Assembly: GCF_030247185.1 (NCBI RefSeq)
Contig: NC_080571.1
Coordinates: forward strand, 342,927,379-342,991,378
Source of the DNA: Malaya genurostris
Lineage: Eukaryota > Arthropoda > Insecta > Diptera > Culicidae
Direction: 5' to 3'
Length of the DNA stretch: 64,000 nt
Shown here: in pieces, positions 53,572 through 64,000 of the stretch
Layout of the letters: every line of letters starts with the position of its first letter
Numbering within the stretch: the stretch's first letter is position 1
Translations under genes and position numbers: made by a program
The notes under the pieces: model-generated
Seen by the model: the letters and a program-made list of their open reading frames with translations, nothing else
What the model was told of the DNA's origin: nothing
Databases searched by the model: none

Positions 53572-55875
53572 ACACTCCAATCAAAAAAATTACGATTCAA
53601 CCAATTTGCTCTTTGATTTGCACGTATTGAAGTAGTTTAAAAATATGTTGTTTTTTAATGCTGTCTAATGTCAAAAATAGCACAGAAGCAAAACAAAAAT
53701 TGCAATGAAAAATCAACCTTTACTTTAGTTGAAATTCAAACGCGTTTCTTAAACATTTTCATGCAAACGAAATTCGCTTATTATACACGGAACGACCGAT
53801 TTTAGCTCTGCACCTAATTCGTATTACTGTTTTTGAATTAGTTGATTTCAACAACAAAATTTCCAGAATAACTATGAAATTAGTTAAAATTGAGAATTTA
53901 TTTTGCTGAAAAAAACTCATATTTTTAGAGAATGTTTTTGGTTGGCGAATATCCTGGACACAAACCAGCAATATTTCAATCCAACACGAAATTCTCATTG
54001 ACAACTAATTTTGTTATTAAAATCAGAAAATTTGTTTCTATTTATCTATCACCATCATTACTGAAGGACAGCACAAAGAAAACAAAAATGAAATTGGTTT
54101 TATTAACAAGTTTATTAGCCAAAAACTCATGAGAAGTGTCAAAGCTAAAAAGGAGAGTCTTATTGCAACTATTTGCAAATTATTTAGATGTTTTTCGCTT
54201 GTGTTACAATATATCCATATATAAATTTCTAAACCGATATGTAAAAACGACGTAAACTGTTAGTGTTCAGAATTTGTGCGCATTTGAAGCGATTGTGCGA
54301 AATAATGTTTTTCCGCGGAACAGTGAAGTGAATTTCGAATGTTGCACTCTAATTGTATATGTCAAATGATGTTTTTTGTATCTTTCAACCTTCCGGGCTG
54401 CGCCGTCCGGTTTACTACTTGTCGATTTCGCGAAGTCGAACGAAGAAAACAGTGATTTATAAAAAAAATTCAAAAAGAACTTTATGTTTCGTTTATGTCT
54501 TTTTCTCCAATACAACATCGTATTTATACCTTCCAATATAGAAAAGACAACCGCGACAGAATTTTTTTTCGGTAGTAGTGTGCCATCTAGTGGCTAGTAG
54601 TCATTACGGTGTTAACGTTTTTTCGGTGACAGAGCGCCATATAGCTGCAAATTGAAGAAGCCAATTCAACCATTTATGTTGGTTGAAAACAACGTTTTAT
54701 TTCTCTAATTCAACAAAAAATTAGTTGAATGGAAATGAAGTGTGCCTTAGCTAAGAAATGACAGCACGTTTAATTGGTGAATTCAACAGAAAAAATAGTC
54801 TTTTCAATAAATATTTTATTATTATTAAGAGAATCAGAATTAAAAAACCTTAATTAGAAAAAGTAAGATTTTTTTAGTTGTCTCAAAAAATAACTAACTA
54901 AAATCAGAAAATCAACTTATTTTTTCGCCAAAATGCTGATTTCGGTCTTTCCGTGTATGTTTGTAAAACTCGTGAAGAGTAATTTTTGACTGATAGTAAA
55001 TGAATGTTTATCAAAACACTAGTTGTCAGAATATTAATGTGATGATAAATTATCTACATCCTTACTGCTCTGGTGTTACAAGTAGAAACGATTCGTATAA
55101 AGTAGTGTTATGCACAGAATTGATAGCCGTTAGAGATATTGCAATTGACAAAACGTGTATAACCAAAACTAGAACCCAGTGAATTGTATGCGTTTGAATT
55201 TTGGTCTTACAATCAACTTGATTCTCCATCGTGAAATGCATGTTAATGAATGAGCATCATGTTATCTTCAAGTCATGTACAAAAATTGTATGAACAAAGT
55301 GATTAAATTGAAAATGTTTAATATTCATTCATATAATCTGTTGAAACTGTAAGACTTTTTGTTCGTAAGTAATATAGTGGTCACAATTAGAAAGTTTCGT
55401 TGACACCAGCACTACTAAAAGACAGTATATTATTTATATTAAATATTACATATTTTTTTTATTATCTTAACATACCGAATTCTCACATAAAAAATCAGAA
55501 CGTATATCAAAAAGGAATATTTTATTGTCATTTAAAAGCAATAATTGTGCTTAAGTTGAAATAACTAATCGTATTATCTAAAACAACTAAAACCGATTTG
55601 TTTTTCAACTCACATAACTGTTAAATCAAAAACAAGGTCGGTTGTTGAAACTTTTTAATCTTTATTGAAATTGAAAGGTCTTGAATAACTGACAGCATTT
55701 TTTTTTTCAACCAAAAATTTTGTTATTTAAACCTTCGTTTCTGTTGATCGAAAAACAAAAATGACAGTTCAGAAAAAAAAACAACAATCGATTAGTTGTA
55801 CCAAATTTTAACCAATCAAATTCAGAAAAACAACTAATATTTTGGTTGTTTCACGATCGCGAGGGGTTCCGTGCG
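53572..55875. mobile_element. TA-flanked element with CGCACGGAA ends, host of a nested relative
   Basis: Ends CGCACGGAA (53572) and TTCCGTGCG (to 55875) are inverted, each next to TA (53570-53571, 55876-55877). The interior near both ends is rich in CAACTA/TAGTTG words (AATCAACCTTTACTTTAGTTG, ACAACTAAAACCGATTTG). No transposase frame is seen in the 2.3 kb. The TIR is only ~9 bp, so the pairing of these two ends is an inference. Confidence 0.45.
53785..54955. mobile_element. Nested TA-flanked TIR element, CACGGAA ends
   Basis: Left CACGGAACGACCGATTTTAG and right, reversed, CACGGAAAGACCGAAATCAG, each flanked by TA (53783-53784, 54956-54957). The subterminal regions of both ends are rich in TTAGTTGA-like words. 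About 1.17 kb without a recognisable protein. It is related to the outer element by TIR sequence. A Tc1/mariner-type non-autonomous element is inferred from the TA. Confidence 0.6.
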
Positions 55876-55877
55876 TA

Positions 55878-56176
55878 CACTTATTTTTTACGTTACCACT
55901 TTTTACGGAACTCTTTTTACGAACCTCAAAAACTTAGTCTCTTAAATTTTTGGAAACAATAAGGAGAATTCATCGTGCTGACTTGTCTTTTACCCATTCA
56001 GACAAAGGTTCTAATTCACTTAATTTAAGGTTTACAATTTAGTTTCTAATGAAAATTTGTTCTAGTCTTAGGAGGAGAGTTGGCATCACTGGAAGTACGA
56101 TGCGGTGCTTCATTTCTCCTTACTGGAAAACGGGCTAGACTAAACTCCCTCGATTGAGCGGGGAATTTTTGATCAA
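55878..56176. other. Short spacer, no gene
   Basis: Mixed sequence between two TIR elements; nothing recognised. Confidence 0.4.
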
Positions 56177-56180
56177 TGCA

Positions 56181-56808
56181 CAGTGGTTCAAAAGCGCAAT
56201 TTCACGCTCTTAATTGATAACTCATTAAAAATGTGGTTTTCGAGGTACAGTATCTTCAAAAAAGTTGCTCAGAATGATAGACGCCATCTTTTGGCAAATT
56301 TTATTCATGTGATTAATACCGCAAAAAGTGAGATAAAAATTTTATTTTAACTCAGGGCCAATCTAAGGGTTACTTCGACAAAGTTATTCAGAAAGTTATT
56401 TCAAACAAGTTTGCTGAAGGTACTATTCCCGTAACTTGTGTGTAATTCATGATTTAATGTATTTTCTGAAAAGGGTATCCAAAAACCAGTTTTTGTAAGA
56501 AAACATATATATTTTAAATTTATATGAGTTTTTCATGCTATGCAAAGTTTTTCATCATTTAAAACTACACAACTTTCTCAAACATACTATGCTGCTATCA
56601 TTTCAGTTTAATGAAATAGAGTAATTTTTCATGTTTTTTTAATAAAATTCTGACTTGTCTATTATCAAAAGACGCAGGAAGGTGCAGATGAGACTGCTTC
56701 CATATTAAACTACTTCAAAGGAGCTTTCATACCGTGGTTGAATTACTCAAAAACCACGATCCTATGAGTTATCAAGTAAGAGCGTGGATTTGCGCTTTTG
56801 AACCACTG
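56181..56808. mobile_element. MITE with ~65-bp inverted ends (CAGTGGTTCAAAAGCGCAA)
   Basis: Left CAGTGGTTCAAAAGCGCAAT, CACGCTCTTAATTGATAACT matches the reversed right end CAGTGGTTCAAAAGCGCAAA, CACGCTCTTACTTGATAACT. TGCA lies immediately outside on both sides (56177-56180, 56809-56812). Being palindromic, it may be a 4-bp target duplication or the end of the TIR. The interior is AT-rich without coding capacity. Confidence 0.75.
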
Positions 56809-56812
56809 TGCA

Positions 56813-57319
56813 ATGGATCTATTTTTCTTCGGGTTAAACGCTAACTTTAGAAATGAGCACGTGAACAAGAACGCATGAAAGTATAGTTTGCGAGCAATGC
56901 GAGGAAGATTTATTTGGTATTTTAGTATTTTGGTTAGGAAGTAGATCTTGCCTGTCCGGCTGTCTATTGAAACAACAGAACACAATTAATTAAATGTTTG
57001 AATTTATGGCGAACCTCCCGAACGCCGGCTGTTTCGGAAGGACTTTCATAAATTAGTAGGAAGCACATATCAATAGAAAATACGATGAAATTGCAACGTA
57101 TTCTCGGTAGCTGGCTACCCAGAACAATAAATAACAGGTAAAATTAGTCAAAATTTTACTAACAAGCAACCTCTTCTTGTGATGCATGTGGAAATACAGA
57201 GAATTCCTCGACAACATGCTAACTAACAATCCTTGCTTCCCAAGTAGCTAATGATTTGTTTTAGTTTTGTAATACCTAAAGCTAGTTTGATCAAGTTTGA
57301 TCAGTAACTATCGAGGAAA
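56813..57319. other. Spacer, nothing recognised
   Basis: Mixed AT-rich sequence between the MITE and the SINE-like piece. Confidence 0.4.
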
Positions 57320-57395
57320 ACAGGAAAAACGATTTCCCCTGTTTGGAGCTAGTGACTGGTTCGAGTCTCGTCTCTGCAGTTTTTTCGAGATATTC
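57320..57395 (+). repeat. tRNA-derived SINE fragment (B box)
   Basis: GGTTCGAGTCTCGTCTCTGC near 57358-57377 is a good B-box match and resembles GGTTCGAGTCCTGTCTCTGA at 21251-21270. The A-box part is not recognisable. The piece directly precedes the DD37E element. Confidence 0.5.
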
Positions 57396-57403
57396 ATTTC
57401 ATA

Positions 57404-58664
57404 AAAACTGTCCCAGAAACTATTGACGCAACCAAAAACCGCTGCCATTTCGCAATGGTTCAGAATCTGTCAATTTTTATGGCTGCGTCCTGTTGTTTAC
57501 ACTCTTCTCCAACCACTTGTGCAGCTGTTGATTCGTTTTCATTAGTTTGTTTCGAAATGCGTGGACTTTCAGCAGAACAACGTCGAAAAATTGTGTACAA
57601 ATGGTGCACAGAACGCGGACTGTCACTGAGAAAGATAGCAAAAGTTGAAGGAGTAAGTGAAAAAGCCGTGCGAAATGCAATCAGGAAGTTCGGTGAGGAT
57701 AACACCTTTGGGGATAAACCGAAAACGGGTCGAAAAAAAGGTCCTGCTAACCCTCAGTTGAATAAATGTATACTGAAGGCGTTCGAGAAAAATAAGGAGG
57801 TTTCAGTTCAGGATGTGGCCAAAAAAGTGGGCACTTCGAAGTCAAACGTTCTTCGTGCTAAATAATGTTTGAATCTTCGAACCTCTAAAAAGCAGAAACA
57901 ACCAAAGCGTAGTTCGAAACAAGAAGCATCGATCAGGCCGTGGGTTCGAAAGCTGTACAATACGATTCTTGCTGGAAATTTGAACTGCATAATCATGGAC
58001 GACGAAACCTACGTGAAACTCGATTACAAATCCTTGCCGGGACCACAATATAATTCGGTGCGAGAAGGGCAAGTGTTAAACCAGTCCGAGACATCGATTG
58101 AAGTTGAAAAATTTGGTAAGAAAGCTATAGTGTGGCAAGCAATTTGTAGCTGCGATAAGATTTCGAAACCCTTCAATGAACAGCGCAATATACATCAAGG
58201 AATGTTTACAAAAACGACTTCTACTCATGATTCGAAACCACAAGGATCCCGTTGTCTTCTGGCCAGGTCTTGCTTCTTGCCACTACTCGAAATCAACGGT
58301 AGAATGGTCACTTTCGTCCCAAAAGACATGAATCTACCAAATTGCCCACAACTTCGACCAATTGAGGAATTTTGGGCATTAACGAAGGCACATTTTGGGA
58401 AACATTTCTCGGCAGCCGAAACCATTCAACAGTTCGAAAAAGATTGGAAAAAAGTGTCAAAACTTGTCGCCAAGAAGTCTGCACGGAATTTAATGAGGAA
58501 TGTTCGCAAGAAGGTGCGCCAGCTAGTCTACAATGGCTAAGTAGCAAATGCTGAGAATAATATTCTGTTGTTGTAGTCTAATATTATCAGTATAACGAAT
58601 AAAATTTGAATATCTAATATTTACAGCGAAATTAAAGTGCGTCCATACTTTCTGGGACAGTCTT
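57404..58664 (+). pseudogene. ITmD37E element, subfamily 1, full length with TIRs, dead transposase
   Basis: TIRs AAAACTGTCCCAGAAACTAT and (reversed) AAGACTGTCCCAGAAAGTAT lie beside TA (57402-57403, 58665-58666); length 1261 bp. The transposase starts MRGLSAEQRRKIVYKWCTER and is very close to the copy at 30453-31665. A TAA replaces Glu after SKSNVLRAK (about 57863). The first catalytic motif MDDETYVKLDY is kept. An 18-20-bp deletion after ISKPF shifts the frame. In the correct frame the second Asp is replaced (tgg cca ggt instead of tgg ... gat). The Glu block QLRPIEEFWALTKAH is kept. It ends in VYNG and TAA at about 58540. Confidence 0.88.
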
Positions 58665-58689
58665 TAGTTGAATTCGCATGTAATTTATT

Positions 58690-58810
58690 CAATCTGTTTT
58701 TCTTCGTTAGATACTGATCTAATTCAAATCCTAGACCTAGGTTTTTCAGAACTGGTTCCTGGAATACATTTAAAAGCTAAAATAAGTTTGGAATTCGTAT
58801 CCAGAATTAT
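58690..58810. repeat. GAATTC-type short array after the DD37E copy
   Basis: AATTCAAATCCTAGACCTAG, AGAACTGGTTCCTGGAATAC and GGAATTCGTATCCAGAATTA repeat loosely within 30 bp of the element end. Confidence 0.45.
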
Positions 58811-59765
58811 GATTCAGTTCGGGAAAAAAAATGAGCATAATGCAGCATAATGAGAGAGTGCGAGTTCGTTTTTCAACTCATTTGAAATGTGGAATTAATA
58901 AAAATTCTTCTAATAGGTCAAGTATTTCAGCTTGGCGTCACATTGTTGAAGTGAATTCGAAACCATATCAGGTGGTTTAAATGTGGCTTCAGTTTGTAAA
59001 TTGCTTGTATTGTTCATCGATTGACATTTTTAGTCACATCCTTAACGAATTCGAAGAGTAACTGTTTAGGTACAAATAATCTGTCTAAAACTGGAAAACT
59101 ATTAGTAAGCTCGAAAATGTCTTACAAAACTAGAAAACCTAAACTATATACGCGTCGATAGCTTGCCATTTGCAAGCGATCGAAAGTCTTTCTGTAATGT
59201 TTGAATCCATTTGATGCAAACATTGCATTGAGGCGGGGCTTGTCGATGGAACGGTGATCTCGGATCATGATGATTTGCTCTGTATACGGTATTGGTTATG
59301 GAAATATAGTTTTCCGGTAAACCGTTACCAGACTGTGTAGCTTATGGTAGGGTAAACGCACAATATTGAGGAGACATAATAATTTCCAATTTTGATTGTC
59401 AATTTTGTTCATTATTTTCGAATGCGTTGAGATTTAAATTAAAAAAAGCGACTTCTGTACGCGATAGAACGTCTCCGAAGTTCAAATTTACAGTCCCTGA
59501 TATTACTTGAAATTTAAAAATACTCTAAGATTTGTACCTAATTGAAAGAAATTTGGGTAATAAATTACTAAATCGTGGGCAATGAAAAAAACTGTAGCTT
59601 TTGTATGGTTTTCCCATGGTTTTAGTTAAGTGTGCTTTGGTTTTTCATAGTTTTAAATGGTTTGGTTCTTCCAAAAAAACTTTCAGCTATGTTAGGCAGA
59701 TGCAAAACCGAAGCCGAATATACGTTTTCTTTAGACAACTCAGTATGGACATTGTATCAGATGTA
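58811..59765. other. Spacer, no gene recognised
   Basis: Unremarkable AT-rich sequence. A GC-richer patch near 59230-59290 has no supported coding frame. Confidence 0.4.
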
Positions 59766-59767
59766 TA

Positions 59768-60505
59768 AACGTTGCTTCCGCCGTTTTTTCCAAAATTAAA
59801 AGCTTTATTGCGAAAAAGTGGTTACAGATGTATTATTCAAAGTATTGTCCGTCGCTAGCGACAACTTTCTCCCATCTTTCCGGCAATTTTCGGATCCCGG
59901 CTCGAAAAAAGGAGTCCTCTTTTGACACTATCCATGAAGCAATCCATTTTTCCTACTTTTCGAACGATTGAAAATGTTGATTTGCCAGGCCGTGTGCCAT
60001 CGAACGGAATAGGTGGAAGTCAGAAGAGGCGACATCTGGGGAATACGGCGTCTGGGGCAAGACTTCCCATTTCAGTGTTTCCAGGTACTTTTTGACCACT
60101 TTTGCGACGTGAGGCCGAGCATTGTCGTGTTAGAGGATGACTTTGTCATGTAGCTCTTGATATTGTGGCCGACTAAGCCGCATCAGTTGCGTTCGGTAGC
60201 GATCTCCACGTTCTTTTACTCAGAGCAGCATCACTGTAAGTTTCTGAGAGCATTCGATGCGCTTCAGCTGCATTTTTTTCGAATTGTAACAGAAAAGAAA
60301 AACTTCCTGCAAATGGCGAGAATTGGGCACATAAACAGACATTTTCGAGCGTTAATATTACGAAAACAAGAACAACTGTCACTGGAACGGCGATGACAAT
60401 TCGTTAGGCACTGTACACACTCACTTTAAAGGCATTATCATCTATGTATTTTGACCAGCCTCAGCCGGTACAGCCACCTATCGGAAAACGGCGGAAGCAA
60501 AGTTG
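59768..60505 (-). pseudogene. mariner with both ends but a large internal deletion
   Basis: Both termini show TTGCTTCCGCCGTTTT next to TA (59766-59767, 60506-60507). On the minus strand the N-terminus (KNAAEAHRMLSETYSDAALS, KRT) is fused at about 60212 to the sequence equivalent to RYRTQLMRLSRPQYQELHDK. HDNARPHVAKVVKKYLETLK (frame interrupted by a stop before HDNARP), YSPDVASSDFHLF, KLPERWEKVVASDGQYFE and a stop follow. About 450 bp, including the DNA-binding region and the first catalytic Asp, are missing. It is the sister of the relic at 5120-5845. Retained ends mean it could still be mobilised in trans. Confidence 0.85.
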
Positions 60506-60649
60506 TACATCTGATACTTCGACAAAAAACTAATGAGACTTCTGCGAAGAGCAGAAATTTTTCGTCCGCTTAGCGGTTTATGTTGAAATGCTAGGTGACA
60601 TGATAAACTATTATGCAATGACGAGTCTAAGACGAAACGGAAGTTAAAA

Positions 60650-61620
60650 CATGTTTAACATGTTTTAAAGTTTTTTATTGTTTTTAGAAGGGATTCAAAT
60701 GTTTTTTGAAGTGTGTAATAGATGTCAATGGTTTTCAATCTTTTTCAATTACTTCTGATAGTTAGTAAAGATTTTCAAAGTTTTTATTACCTCTTAATAG
60801 TCTAAAAGTTTCCAATAGTTTCTAAAAGCTTTGAATAGATTTAAACGTTTTCAATATTTGTTAGTGGTTATCAAATTGTTGTAATAGTTTAAAATAGTGT
60901 TTAAGTTTCAGTTTTCAATACTTTTTGTAAGTTTTGTTAATGCTTTAAATTTTTTTTGGAATTTTTCATAAGTTGTTAATAATCATTAAAAGTTTTCAAA
61001 AGTTTTTAATAGATTGTTTTAGTTTCCAATAGTTGTTAGTAGTTTCCAAAGGTTTTCATCAGTTTTTAATTACGTTTTATTATTTCAGTTGGTTTGACGG
61101 AAAGCCGTCGTAACTTGGTTCAGTGCTTGAGCGAAAAGACCAATATAGAAATAAGACGAATAAAAACTCACAGAAAAGATTTTTTTTGAATAAAAAGTTA
61201 CACCCATTATATTTCTACTTTAAGCTTGTTTGTGAACTTGTATAATTTTGGTATACGTCATACGTAAAAGTATATCTTTTCTGGTAAATTTTGAATGGAC
61301 AGGATTTAGTTGTTGTTTTCAATGGCTTCTAATCATTTCGAATAGTGTTCAATAGTTTTTTAAAATAGTTTCAATAAGTTTTCAATTTTTTTTAAATAAT
61401 TTTCAATAATTTTTGTTAGTTTTTTTTTAATTGTTTCTAATAGTTTTTAATTATTTTAAACAGTTTTCTTTAGAGTTTCTATCGATATTCAAGACTTTTG
61501 TATAGTTTTAGTTGAACTATAAATTTCAACAAGTTTTAAAAGCTTTTTAGACCTTTGTATAGTTTTGTGCAGTTTTTGATAGTTGTTAAAAATGTTTATT
61601 AATTTTCTATGATTTTTACT
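60650..61620. repeat. Degenerate AATAGTTTTCAATAG-type array, interrupted
   Basis: Loosely tandem 10-12-mers (AGTTTTCAATAG, AGTTTTTAATAG, GTTTCTAATAG) over nearly 1 kb. A block at about 61075-61310 interrupts it. Its first part (GGTTTGACGGAAAGCCGTCG) is related to the SINE-like element at 21090-21325 and its second part (AAAACTCACAGAAAAGAT) is the inverse of sequence from that element's 3' side. Confidence 0.75.
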
Positions 61621-61814
61621 AGTGTTTCGATTTTTTTACCTTGAGCTTGTTTATTAAATACAATTCTATAATTGTGATGCTCATTTAGGTTTAGAAATAA
61701 ATCATTCAGAAAAGCATATCTTTCCAGATCAATTCCATGATTGGATCAACAGATCGAAATCGAAGTTTGGATTAATGGCATGTTTTCGATAAAACGCACT
61801 TTTTAAATTTTATC

Positions 61815-61985
61815 ATAAAATTGTGATCATATTTCCGATGGCGTGTAGCAAGAATTATGTTGATTTGTTAGATACAACAAGAGATATTCACGATCAAAAA
61901 CTTATCACTCTCTCAGAGGGTAAATTTTGAAAAGGCACCCCATAGTAAAGTAAGTTGTATTCACGACAAAACCGAATTTTATTTG
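61815..61985 (+). repeat. Dispersed repeat family B, copy
   Basis: TGTGATCATATTTCCGATGG, CAACAAGAGATATTCACGAT, CACTCTCTCAGAGGGTAAAT and AAGGCACCCCATAGTAAAGT are the reverse complement of 45160-45300. Confidence 0.7.
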
Positions 61986-64000
61986 AATTACGAACAATGA
62001 AAGAAGCAGGAAATATTTACCCTTAATCTTACTGCAAAGTAGATTCTTCATTAAATCACTTCTCATATTTTAACAAACTTTTTAAAGTTACTATTGAATT
62101 GTGAAAAAATTTCAAAGATCAAATTGCTGACATTTCCGGAGATCGTATAAGTAACGTAACCAACAAAACCTGTTTTAATTCACCTAGTGGTGTAATGATG
62201 CTTTCGTCATAACTAATATTCATTACCTTTTGTATATTACAGCAGGATTCATCAAAATACTATAAAGTAATAAAGTTTAGAAATGAGTTTGGAAAGCTTC
62301 GTTTGCACATTTTAACCACCGACGGGTCCAGTATAACCAAAAACGATTCGTATATATGCTTTTCTTAATTCATTTCCAGTGCTAAACAACCGAAATAATT
62401 TTCCATCCGTCAAACTTCGAAATGGGCCGCATTGTGTTTTAGTAAATTTAACTATTCGATTAAAATAACTGCCGACTGTCAAATTTTAACCAAAAGCTAA
62501 AATAATTGGTCCGAGATGGTCCACGGTCTCAGTATTCTTCCGGAGACTTCAATATTAGCAGCCTACAATAAATAATAAATGAATAAATCATAGCAAGCTT
62601 GCCTTCAATTTACCAAGTTAGGCGCATCCGCGAAAAATTATACACTCAAAAATTTGCGCCTTACTCTGGCGAGGCCTCCTTTGATTTGTGAAATTGATTG
62701 AATGAAATACTGCTACTGCCTAAATACGTTTACAGAAATCTATGAACCGTGCCTGGTGTAAACTCAACAGTTCCTACGATACAAAAGTTTTATTTCGATA
62801 TCAAAGTTAGATTCGACATTTGGAATATTTTCTCTGACGTCACCCTGGAGGCTGTTATCCGATACCAACACAGTTTATCAACATTGACAAAACAGTTTCA
62901 TATTTTGTCATTTTCAATTAACGTTTCGAGCTTCAGATTGTGAATCGGGATTTTTTTTTGTCGCCAGACCCAAGTGTACGGCGGCACGTCATAGAATGGA
63001 AAGAGTCGAACAATGATTGATTTCCCTCAGCCAACATTCTAGAGGGACTCCGGAGATCCGGACTGATAGCATCGATTTTCAACACCGGCAATGGCGACGG
63101 TGGAATGCTCGAAAGTGACGGGGTCGTGGGTTCGCTTGGCTGTGTGTTGGACCAACGCACCGTCACCGTCGAGGCGCACGACAAACTTTGGCGAAATTGA
63201 AACTTGTATAATCCTTCAGATTCGTTGCCCGATAAACTCGTCGGATTTGCAGTACTAAGTTATACGTAATGCCACCTTCGTGCTACCAAGTCTTATTCTT
63301 CGCTGTACGGATTTTTACGAGACCGTTGCGCTCTTCTACGGTTCGCCCGAAGCACTTCTGATGCCATTAACTGGATAGCTTGAACTAACTGTGGATGTTT
63401 TTTTTCTCTTCTGCTGCTCGTCCTTTCAGAGCTCAGTTTTCAGCGTGGATGAAGGACACGAAATAAAGCCCTGATTTGAGCTGGATTAGAACGGATATCC
63501 AGCTGAAATGTAGCGCCGAATGATTGCCTTTTCATTTCCAAGAAATTAGATTGACTATCGATCTCGCTTCAAGGAGCCCAAATCAATCTGAAACAATACG
63601 AAAATTATATTTACTAAGCCGATGCTTGCGGTGAAATGCTGCAAATAGAATTGCTTCTTTTTATTTTCTATGTTTGGATATGTAAATAAAAAAATCAATG
63701 CTTTTGCAGCGTTGCTACGGGATCTGTCAGATTCCAATGGCGAAACAGTCGCTCAAAGTAAAATATTTAAACTAATTACGATTTGATTTCCTTTCTCTTT
63801 TCACGGAATTCTGTCAACGTCAAGTGAAATTTGTCCAATTAATTCGGAAAACTCTGAATTAGATTGAAGTTGGAAATTTTTTTCAGACTAGCTCTCATAT
63901 TTCGTTCCTCTTCAAAACAGCAAATCTATTGATTTTTTTCATCAGGTATGTAGACTAACAAAAACCACACATTTGCAAATGTTAGACACTTTCTTTTAGC
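61986..64000. other. Spacer with a family A end; possible host sequence near 63.0 kb
   Basis: A family A terminal motif lies at 62165-62215 (TTCACCTAGTGGTGTAATGA). The block 62960-63200 is GC-rich and open on the minus strand for 83 codons but is not bounded by convincing splice sites. The rest is AT-rich without a recognisable gene. Confidence 0.4.

Noticed and set aside
57357..57377. tRNA gene
   Set aside because: Only a B box is present.
62933..63184. 83-codon GC-rich minus-strand frame
   Set aside because: No convincing splice sites or family; the Ser/Pro-rich product may be chance.

Overview
The window looks like about 64 kb of AT-rich, gene-poor insect nuclear DNA, most likely from a mosquito (Culicidae) with a large, transposon-rich genome. 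The reasons are the mix of transposon families: several DD37E transposases of the ITmD37E type first described in mosquitoes, a LOA/Lian-like and an I-clade LINE (both with RNase H), Jockey-type LINE debris, several mariner lineages and many MITEs. No bacterial-type gene, CRISPR array, rRNA or complete tRNA gene is visible. The only host coding sequence I can support is one 167-bp exon on the minus strand (29664-29830). It has good splice sites and resembles the conserved core of R7BP, the RGS7-binding protein. Much of the window may therefore be intron or flank of that gene.

Layout. 1-3600: 3' part of an I-clade LINE with an open RT-RNase H frame. 4-14 kb: DNA transposon debris, comprising a foldback MITE, a truncated mariner, a fold-back DD41D mariner-superfamily element with 174-bp perfect arms (6081-7005), a broken DD37E copy, and two mariner relics that carry the same ~400-bp insertion. 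16.1-19.0 kb: a direct duplication of ~1.17 kb. Each copy has ~470 bp of apparently identical flank followed by a long 7-bp satellite array, and the second array runs straight into a decayed 10-bp array. 21-26 kb: a tRNA-derived SINE, two damaged LINEs abutting in opposite orientation, and a long degenerate repeat rich in GAATTC-like words. 30-36.6 kb: three DD37E elements. One has a long open frame with an intact DDE triad, and one is nearly intact with clear TA target duplications. Between them lie copies of an abundant dispersed family and a nested MITE. 38-40 kb: a compact hairpin and a second fold-back mariner (39380-40113). 44.4-51.6 kb: an I-clade fragment and a LOA-clade LINE on the minus strand. 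The LINE has lost its RT catalytic segment and is interrupted by a 1.6-kb insertion with a 23-bp target duplication. 53.5-60.5 kb: nested TA-flanked TIR elements, another MITE, a full-length but dead DD37E copy, and an internally deleted mariner. The rest is AT-rich spacer with decayed repeats.

How the parts relate. Nearly everything is mobile DNA at different stages of decay. The least ordinary items are two independent mariner-superfamily elements turned into long inverted repeats of their own transposase ends, one from the 3' end and one from the 5' end. If transcribed, both would fold into double-stranded RNA matching their parent families. Other points of interest are the duplicated 7-bp satellite unit, the LOA insertion with an internal two-fold repeat, and a degenerate GAATTC-type array lying directly downstream of three DD37E copies. 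All similarities were judged by eye; no database search was possible.
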